34,396 nt of DNA from NCBI GenBank assembly GCA_900763885.1, contig CAAFLY010000135.1:1-34396 (forward strand). The letters are read 5' to 3'. Made by a program: the position numbers and the translations under genes. The notes beneath the pieces were generated by a model. That model was not told the DNA's origin. It saw only the letters and a list, made by a program, of their open reading frames with translations, and ran no database searches. Each line of letters starts with the position of its first letter. The first letter of the stretch is position 1. Shown in pieces: positions 29,059 to 34,396 of this stretch. The DNA is from Clostridia bacterium. GTDB lineage: Bacteria > Bacillota > Clostridia > Oscillospirales > CAG-272.

Positions 29059-30480
29059 ATGGGAACTTTCACCATTGGAGAAACCAAAGTCCGCCCCGGT
29101 GAGTATCACCGCTTCGAAAACGCAGGCGGCATCTCCACCGCAGGTGCAAGGAACGGAATCGTAGCTGGCGTAATCCGCGCCAACTGGGGTCCGCTCGGCT
29201 CGGTCGTTGTATGCGAACCCAGCACCGACATCAAAGCCATCTACGGCAACGGAGAAACCGAGGATATGATCACCGAGATGTTCAAGGGAGGCGGCAGCAA
29301 GGGCTATTTCGTGCGCTGCGGCACCGGCGGCACCTGCGGCACAATCACCCTCACAGACGACGCGACCTCTGCGGTAGACGTTATCACGATCACCGCGAAG
29401 TACGTCGGCAAACGCGCATTCACGGCAAGCATCCGCGACAGCCTCATCAACGACAGCAAGAGAGAGTGCATCATCTACGACGGCTCGGCAGAATTTGAGA
29501 AGGTAACCTTCGCAAAGAATCCGACCGAAGGCGAAGCCTCAGCCCTCGTCGCTGCCTTTGCGGCTTCTTCCAACTTCAAAGCGGAGAGCGCAGCCAAAGG
29601 CTCCGGCAAGCTCGCAGCGGTAACGCAGAAGGCATTCACGGCAGGCACCAACCCGACCGTAAGCAACGACGCATACTCTGCAGCCCTCAACGTGCTGGAG
29701 GCGTACCCGTTCAATGTTCTTTGCGTTGACAGCGAGGACAAAACGGTTCACGCACTCGTGCAGACATTCATCGACCGCATCTATGCCGCAGGCAGCTACC
29801 CGATGGCAGTGCTGTCCGAAAAGCCCAGCACGACCAACACCATCGCCGCAAGAATGACCACCGCTGCGTCCTACAACGACAGCAAGATCATCTACGTACT
29901 GAACGGCGGCGAAGACACCAGCGGCAACAAGAAGGAAGGCTACATCAACGCTGCCAGAATCGGCGGCATCATCGCAGCCGTACCCGCAAACCAGTCCGTG
30001 ACGCACTACGTGATCAGCGGCTATGCGGGACTTGCCGAAACACTCACCAACACCCAGATCGAAGCCGCGCTCCTCTCTGGCTGCATCGTACTCACGACCA
30101 ACAGCACGGGACAGGTGTGGATCGAACAGGGTATCGACACCCTCATCACCCCGTCCGGCGACGAAGACGAAGGCTGGAAAAAAATCCGCCGCGTGAAGAC
30201 CCGCTTCGAGCTTATGCAGAGAATCGGAGACACCGTCGACAAGCTGGTCGGCAAGATCAACAACGACACGGACGGCAGAGCGGCGGTAGTCGCAGCCGGA
30301 CAGTCGGTCATTGACACGATGATCGCGGAAAAGAAGCTCGCCAGCGGATCGCAGATGTCAGAAGACGAATCGAACCCCGCAAAGGGCGACAGCGCATGGT
30401 TCATCATTGCAGTCGACGACATCGACAGCATGGAGAAGATTTATCTCACCTACCGCTTCCGCTTCTCTTCCGAGAACTAA
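29059..30480 (+). CDS. contractile tail sheath protein (XkdK-like)
   Basis: 473-residue sheath. The N-terminus (TKVRPGEYHRFENAG) and GPLGSVVVCEPSTDIKAIYGN, then GYFVRCGTGGTCGTITL, are typical of PBSX-type sheaths. The C-terminal part includes WIEQGIDTLITPSGDEDEGW, KIRRVKTRFELMQRI and WFIIAVDDIDSMEKIYLTY, the conserved core that interlocks sheath subunits. The gene shows that the tail is contractile. It is one of the clearest assignments in the window. Confidence 0.92.
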   Translation: MGTFTIGETKVRPGEYHRFENAGGISTAGARNGIVAGVIRANWGPLGSVVVCEPSTDIKAIYGNGETEDMITEMFKGGGSKGYFVRCGTGGTCGTITLTDDATSAVDVITITAKYVGKRAFTASIRDSLINDSKRECIIYDGSAEFEKVTFAKNPTEGEASALVAAFAASSNFKAESAAKGSGKLAAVTQKAFTAGTNPTVSNDAYSAALNVLEAYPFNVLCVDSEDKTVHALVQTFIDRIYAAGSYPMAVLSEKPSTTNTIAARMTTAASYNDSKIIYVLNGGEDTSGNKKEGYINAARIGGIIAAVPANQSVTHYVISGYAGLAETLTNTQIEAALLSGCIVLTTNSTGQVWIEQGIDTLITPSGDEDEGWKKIRRVKTRFELMQRIGDTVDKLVGKINNDTDGRAAVVAAGQSVIDTMIAEKKLASGSQMSEDESNPAKGDSAWFIIAVDDIDSMEKIYLTYRFRFSSEN

Positions 30481-30497
30481 GAAAGGGGGAAAAATAA

Positions 30498-30959
30498 ATG
30501 CTTAACACCAGAGGACCCGTAGACAGCAGAAAAGTGCTGACGGGCAAAGACGGCGCATTGTACAACGACGCAGGCACCATGCTGGCGACCGTTGAGACTT
30601 TCCAGACGCAGGTCAACGTGACCAACGCGAAATACCAGCCCCTCGGCGATATGCAGGAGCATGAGGCACCGCAGTCCTACGCGGTGACGCTGACCTTCTC
30701 GCAGGTCGTAATCGAGGACGACGAATTCATCACCGAATTCATGAACGCGCTCAAGGAAGGCACAATGCCGATCTGGAACTTCCAGGGGCTTGTAAAGGGA
30801 CGAAACGGCACGGAGCAGCGCATGAACTACCGCTCCTGCATTCCGACCGGCACAATCGACCTGCAGAACCTCTCCGTCGGAGACCTTATCAAGAGAGCGT
30901 GGAGCTTCACCGTCAACGAACCGCCCGCCCTTCAGAAATTGCTCTCCGCCGCAGATTAA
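30498..30959 (+). CDS. tail tube protein (XkdM-like)
   Basis: 153 residues with the order LNTRGPVDSRKVLTGKDGALY, MLATVETFQTQVNVTNAKYQ, PLGDMQEHEAPQSYAVTLTF and MNYRSCIPTGTIDLQNLSVG typical of XkdM-type inner tube proteins. It forms the hexameric tube inside the sheath. GAAAGGGGG lies before ATG 30498. A strong terminator-like hairpin follows the stop, which would let sheath and tube be made in larger amounts than the chaperone and tape measure. Confidence 0.92.
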   Translation: MLNTRGPVDSRKVLTGKDGALYNDAGTMLATVETFQTQVNVTNAKYQPLGDMQEHEAPQSYAVTLTFSQVVIEDDEFITEFMNALKEGTMPIWNFQGLVKGRNGTEQRMNYRSCIPTGTIDLQNLSVGDLIKRAWSFTVNEPPALQKLLSAAD

Positions 30960-30971
30960 CCTGCAGCAGAA

Positions 30972-30994
30972 GCCCCGCGAGCCGGGGCGGTTTT
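30972..30994 (+). terminator. rho-independent terminator after tail tube gene
   Basis: GCCCCG (30972-30977), loop CGAGC, CGGGGC (30983-30988), then GGTTTT. It lies 12 bases after the tube stop and before the tail chaperone gene, splitting the highly expressed sheath/tube genes from the later tail genes. Confidence 0.75.
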
Positions 30995-31049
30995 CTGAAT
31001 CGCTCCGGCTTTATTTTTTACAAAAATTCAAACAAGGAGGAACAGCGAC

Positions 31050-31553
31050 ATGGCTGATACCAAGAAAACACCCGAAGTCGAAATGGACGACGAGGTAAAC
31101 AAGAACACTATTCTCACCTACGAGAACGACATCCTCGGCGGCTTGCTTGCCGCAGCGAACTACAAAAACGACGAGGACGAGATCGTCCCCGTGGAAATCG
31201 CCAGAAACGGCGTATTGCTTCTGCGCTTCCGCATCAGACCTCTCTCCGAGGACGAATACGTGAAGTGCAAGGAGCGCAACACCAAGTACGTCCGCAACAA
31301 GCAGATCGGCATCAAGGTACCCGAAGACACCGACACATCCGCATACCGCAGCGCACTCATCTACCAGGCGACCATCGAGGAAGACCGCGCAAGGGTATGG
31401 GACAACAAAGAGGCACGGAAGCAGCTCGATGTTCTCTCCGGCGCACAGCTCATCGACAAGGTGCTGAAGCCCGGCGAGAAGGACGCGGTCTGCACGAAGA
31501 TCGACGAAATCAGCGGCTACAGCTCCACACTTGAGGAAGTCGCAAAAAACTAA
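31050..31553 (+). CDS. tail assembly chaperone, short form (XkdN-like)
   Basis: 167 residues. The central segment RNGVLLLRFRIRPLSEDEYVKC and RSALIYQATIEEDRARVWDN is the XkdN-type tail chaperone pattern. The protein coats the tape measure during tail assembly and is not expected in the virion. AAGGAGG sets ATG 31050. Its last three codons read gcA AAA AAC TAA, a textbook -1 slippery heptamer directly before the stop, so a long form is made as well. Confidence 0.88.
   Translation: MADTKKTPEVEMDDEVNKNTILTYENDILGGLLAAANYKNDEDEIVPVEIARNGVLLLRFRIRPLSEDEYVKCKERNTKYVRNKQIGIKVPEDTDTSAYRSALIYQATIEEDRARVWDNKEARKQLDVLSGAQLIDKVLKPGEKDAVCTKIDEISGYSSTLEEVAKN
31544..31550 (+). promoter_or_regulatory. -1 ribosomal frameshift site A AAA AAC
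   Basis: The heptamer A AAA AAC is in the right phase (gcA AAA AAC) directly before the TAA stop of the chaperone short form. Slipping back one base opens 56 further codons with conserved chaperone sequence. Confidence 0.9.
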
Positions 31554-31720
31554 TAAAAGCCGGAGGTAAAGCCACATTACTCCATCAGATATTCCAGCGA
31601 CAAGGAATACCCCCCGACGAAGTGCTGGCAAAACCTCGCGGCGTTCAAGCCTTTATGTTCGCCTCCACCTATCTGCGGGTGGAGGAAGAAAACGAAATCC
31701 GAGGAAAGGGGGAATCGTAA
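31550..31720 (+). CDS. -1 frameshift extension of tail assembly chaperone
   Basis: After a -1 slip at A AAA AAC (31544-31550), reading continues from CTA 31550 to TAA 31718-31720 and adds 56 residues, giving a 223-residue long form. The extension reads LIKAGGKATLLHQIFQRQG, then IPPDEVLAKPRGVQAFMFAS and TYLRVEEENEIRGKGES. The middle matches the family's conserved second part (LQR-x-G-x-x-P-x-EV-x-AKP-x-GV-x-AFM). No independent start with RBS is visible. The stop is followed directly by the tape-measure ATG, as expected for the G/GT-type arrangement. Confidence 0.88.
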   Translation, partial: LIKAGGKATLLHQIFQRQGIPPDEVLAKPRGVQAFMFASTYLRVEEENEIRGKGES

Positions 31721-34396
31721 ATGGCAGCGGAAACCTTCCGCATTGAAATACCTATCACGGTGAGCGACAACACCGACCCCGGTGTCAGCTCTGCCAAGAA
31801 GAAGGTTACAGCGTTTGACGAGGCAAACAAGAAGACCAAAAAGCGGCTCGACGAGATGAACAAGACCAAGTGGAAAGTCGCGGTCGAAGCCGTCGACAAA
31901 GTCACCAGCGTAATCAGCAAGATCGGCAAGACCGTGAAGGGCGTGGCGGGAAAAGCATGGAGCTTCACGGTCAGTGCAATCGACAAGGTAACGCAGCCGG
32001 TAAAGAAGATGATCTCCGTCATGGGAGACCTTCTCGGAGTGTCAAGCGCGGTTTCCACCGTTCTCGCAGGGCTGACGGTAAAGAACGCCCTGCAAGCATC
32101 AGCAGACATGGCACGAATGCAGGCGCAGCTCAAAGTCTCCGCAGGAAACATGGGAATCAATGAATCAGGCATCGACGCGATCATCAAGAAAGCCGAAGCC
32201 ATGCAGAAGACAACCATGTACACCGACGAAGCAATGGTCGGATCGGCAGCAGAGCTTGCAACCTACTTCGACGACGTGGATGCCATCACCCGCATGATGG
32301 ACGTCGTCGCGGACTACGCAGCCGGTATGTCCGGCGGCGTGGAACTTTCCACTAACGAAATCGTGGACTATACCACGAACCTCGCCAAAATGACCACAGG
32401 AGCCTACGACGCAATGACGAAGAAGGGCTTCGAGGTCACGGACGCGCAGAAGAAAATCCTCGACAGCGGCACCGACATGGAAAAGGTCGCGGTCATTGAA
32501 AGTATCATCAAGGAAAACTGGGAAGGCATGGCAGAGGCAATGGCAAACACCCCGACCGGTTACCTCACGAAGATGAAGAACGCATGGGATCAGATCAGCG
32601 GCACCATCGGCGACAAGCTGACACCCGGTTTCACTTCCCTCTACAAGATGATCTACAGCAAGATGCCCGGTATCGAAAAAATCCTTGTTCGGATTGCGGA
32701 AGCAGCCGGAACATGGGTGGAAGACTTCGTGCCGACATTAAGCGACTGGATGGACGCTGCAATTGAGAAGGTGAACGCCTTCGCAGACAGGGCGAGCGAG
32801 GTATTCTCCAGTGACGAATTCAAAAACGCGGACTTTTTCGGAAAAATCAAAATCTCGTGGCAGAAACTCATAGCCGAGCCATTCAGCGAATGGTGGGAAA
32901 GCACCGGCAGGGCGTGGTTTGCAGGAAAAATGAGCCGAGTGGGCGAAACCATCGGCACAGGACTGACCAGCGGACTGCTCGCGCTGCTTGGAATTGACCT
33001 CTCACAGACGGTCGAGGACGGCACCAGCGTCGGCGGAGCTTTCATTCAAGGCTTCAAAAAAGGATTTGACACCGAGAAGATAACCGAAGCATTGAAGGAA
33101 TGGGCGGATAAAAACAAAGAGATCGTGATCGCCATCGGCGCGGTGGTAGGCTTCAACCTCATCACCGGCATAGCCGGAAAGCTGAACGACCTCACGACGC
33201 TCATCAAGAACCACAAAAAGGACAGCGGCGGAAGCGGTGGTGCAGGAGGTCTCGGCGACCTCGTGACAAACTGTAGCACAGCAACCGTCAACGGAACCAT
33301 CGTAAACGTCTACGGGCAGAAGGTCAACGACCTACGCAGCGGATCCGGAAGCGGTCTCGGCAATGCGCTGAAGAACTTCCTGCCGTCGCTCGGAGGCGCA
33401 GCGGTCGGCGGAAAACTTCTCACATCCGGCGGAAAATTCCTGCTCGGAAGCGGAGCAAGCACCCCTCTACTTACCGGCGGTGCGGCCGCAGGAGGCACAG
33501 CCGCCGCAACAGGTCTCACATCTGCCGGAAGCTGGCTCTCAAGCCTTCTGCAGCTCGGAAGCACGTCCTCCGTAATCGGTGCAGACGGAACGCTTCTCGC
33601 TGTGCAAGGCGGTCTGGGCGGAACGCTCGGAAGCATCGGCGGCGCACTCGGAAGCACGGCAACAACCGCAGCGGGAGCAGCGGCAGCCGGAGCAGCCGGA
33701 ACAGGCGGCATCATTGGCGGCGTTCTCGGTCTCGGTTCTTCGCTGATTAACCTTTTCAAAGGCATCGGCAAGAGCAAAGAAGGCGACAAGAAGGGCGCAC
33801 AGGACGAATACTGGAAGTCCGGCACAAAAGCCGGAATGGTCGGCGCAGGTGCGGCAGTCGGCGCAGGAATCGGCTCGGTAGTCCCCGGACTCGGAACAGC
33901 CATCGGCGCACTGGTCGGCGCAGGCGTGGGCGGTATCGGCGCACTTCTCGGAGGAGACGCGGCAGGCAAAGCCCTGTCGGACGGTTCTGACGAAGGCGGC
34001 TGGCTGAACAACGCATGGCAGGCAACAAAGAAGTTTTTCAAGGAAGACCTCGGAAAATTCTTCACCGAGACAATCCCGAAGGGCTGGAACAGCTTCTGGG
34101 GCGGCATCGGAAACTTCTTCACAACCACAATACCGCAATGGTGGGGCGGCTTGAAGGAGAAGGTCTCGACCTTCTTCACCGAGACAATCCCCGAAAAGTG
34201 GGACGAAATGTGGTCGGCAATTGGAAACTTCTTCACTGAAGACGTGCCATACGCCATCGGTTACGCCTGCGGAAAGATTGAGGTATTCTTCACCCAGACA
34301 GTCCCCGACTTCTTCACGGATTTATGGGACGGAATATCGACATTTTTCACCGACACACTCCCAACGTGGGCAAGTGGAATCTGGAACGACCACATC
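31721..34396 (+). CDS. tape measure protein, 3' end beyond window
   Basis: At least 892 residues, open to the window end. The N-terminal 110 residues are a charged coiled part with repeated VDKVTSVISKIGK and IDKVTQPVKKMIS segments. PhageMin-like tail-tip domain follows (ALQASADMARMQAQLKVSAG, YTDEAMVGSAAELATYFDD, then MANTPTGYLTKMKNAWDQI). A Gly/Ala-rich hydrophobic region (about 540-760) has Gly-zipper stretches such as GAGAAVGAGIGSVVPGLGTA. From about residue 780 there are 19-residue repeats beginning FFT. The protein sets tail length and may enter the host membrane. AAAGGGGG precedes ATG 31721. Confidence 0.93.
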   Translation, partial: MAAETFRIEIPITVSDNTDPGVSSAKKKVTAFDEANKKTKKRLDEMNKTKWKVAVEAVDKVTSVISKIGKTVKGVAGKAWSFTVSAIDKVTQPVKKMISVMGDLLGVSSAVSTVLAGLTVKNALQASADMARMQAQLKVSAGNMGINESGIDAIIKKAEAMQKTTMYTDEAMVGSAAELATYFDDVDAITRMMDVVADYAAGMSGGVELSTNEIVDYTTNLAKMTTGAYDAMTKKGFEVTDAQKKILDSGTDMEKVAVIESIIKENWEGMAEAMANTPTGYLTKMKNAWDQISGTIGDKLTPGFTSLYKMIYSKMPGIEKILVRIAEAAGTWVEDFVPTLSDWMDAAIEKVNAFADRASEVFSSDEFKNADFFGKIKISWQKLIAEPFSEWWESTGRAWFAGKMSRVGETIGTGLTSGLLALLGIDLSQTVEDGTSVGGAFIQGFKKGFDTEKITEALKEWADKNKEIVIAIGAVVGFNLITGIAGKLNDLTTLIKNHKKDSGGSGGAGGLGDLVTNCSTATVNGTIVNVYGQKVNDLRSGSGSGLGNALKNFLPSLGGAAVGGKLLTSGGKFLLGSGASTPLLTGGAAAGGTAAATGLTSAGSWLSSLLQLGSTSSVIGADGTLLAVQGGLGGTLGSIGGALGSTATTAAGAAAAGAAGTGGIIGGVLGLGSSLINLFKGIGKSKEGDKKGAQDEYWKSGTKAGMVGAGAAVGAGIGSVVPGLGTAIGALVGAGVGGIGALLGGDAAGKALSDGSDEGGWLNNAWQATKKFFKEDLGKFFTETIPKGWNSFWGGIGNFFTTTIPQWWGGLKEKVSTFFTETIPEKWDEMWSAIGNFFTEDVPYAIGYACGKIEVFFTQTVPDFFTDLWDGISTFFTDTLPTWASGIWNDHI
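34058..34396 (+). repeat. 57-bp (19-residue) repeats in tape measure gene
   Basis: Six copies start with codons for FFT at 34058, 34115, 34172, 34229, 34286 and 34343, each exactly 57 bp apart. The protein consensus is FFT-x-x-[IVL]-P followed by Trp-rich residues. The array runs off the window end. Confidence 0.85.

Noticed and set aside
31592..31720. A separate small gene between tail chaperone and tape measure
   Set aside because: No start with RBS; the sequence is explained as the -1 frameshift extension of the chaperone.
1..34396. CRISPR array, tRNA, rRNA, transposase, integrase or attachment site
   Set aside because: None was recognised on reading both strands; the repeats found are 7, 11 or 57 bp in period without spacers of CRISPR type.

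Overview
The window is one continuous stretch of a tailed-phage (or prophage) genome. Every gene I can support lies on the + strand, and genes are packed with 4-bp ATGA overlaps, 1-bp TAATG junctions or very short gaps. Strong AGGAGG ribosome-binding sites, an ArpU-like late regulator, a RecU-type resolvase and PBSX-like (Xkd) structural genes point to a phage of a fairly GC-rich Gram-positive anaerobe of the Bacillota, probably a clostridium. The host call is inference from gene types and base composition. The sheath and tube genes mean a contractile tail (myovirus shape). No integrase, attachment site, tRNA, rRNA, IS or CRISPR was seen, so lysogeny cannot be judged here.

Early region (15-16486). 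Two XRE-type regulators and a small HTH protein are followed by a membrane-anchored SleB-like wall hydrolase. The recombination block holds a Rad50/SbcC-like ATPase, a small unknown protein, a zinc-knuckle protein with a sliding-clamp-binding peptide, RecT and an MBL-fold hydrolase. The replication block holds a replisome organiser, overlapped by a DnaC-like loader, then a DNA methyltransferase and a RecU-like resolvase. An accessory block (10256-15254) has small unknown genes, a Tad1/Acb2-type nucleotide-sponge candidate, a Lar-like zinc protein, a complete S-adenosylmethionine synthetase, a MazG-like pyrophosphohydrolase, a PD-(D/E)XK-like nuclease, a Gp37/Gp68 iron-sulfur protein and a deoxyribosyltransferase-like protein. 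SSB and an ArpU-like regulator close the early region.

Late region (16586-34396). A ParB-like/methyltransferase fusion, whose C-terminal tail is encoded across a run of 15 G, precedes the terminase genes. A 180-bp regulatory intergenic region follows, then portal, Mu F-like head protein, XkdF-like protease, scaffold, decoration, major capsid, connector proteins, tail terminator, sheath, tube, a tail-assembly chaperone with a canonical -1 frameshift, and a tape-measure gene cut by the window end.

The structure least explained by the genes is a family of helically phased 11-bp direct repeats. It occurs as three arrays: inside the replication gene (6465-6497), just after the ArpU-like gene (16493-16525), and after the terminase (20467-20510). 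The last array runs into a heptamer array of CCTTAAA type. I suggest these are binding sites of one phage protein linking replication and late transcription. With the G15 methyltransferase tail and the Tad1-like/Lar-like/SAM-synthetase cluster, they are the parts most worth following up.
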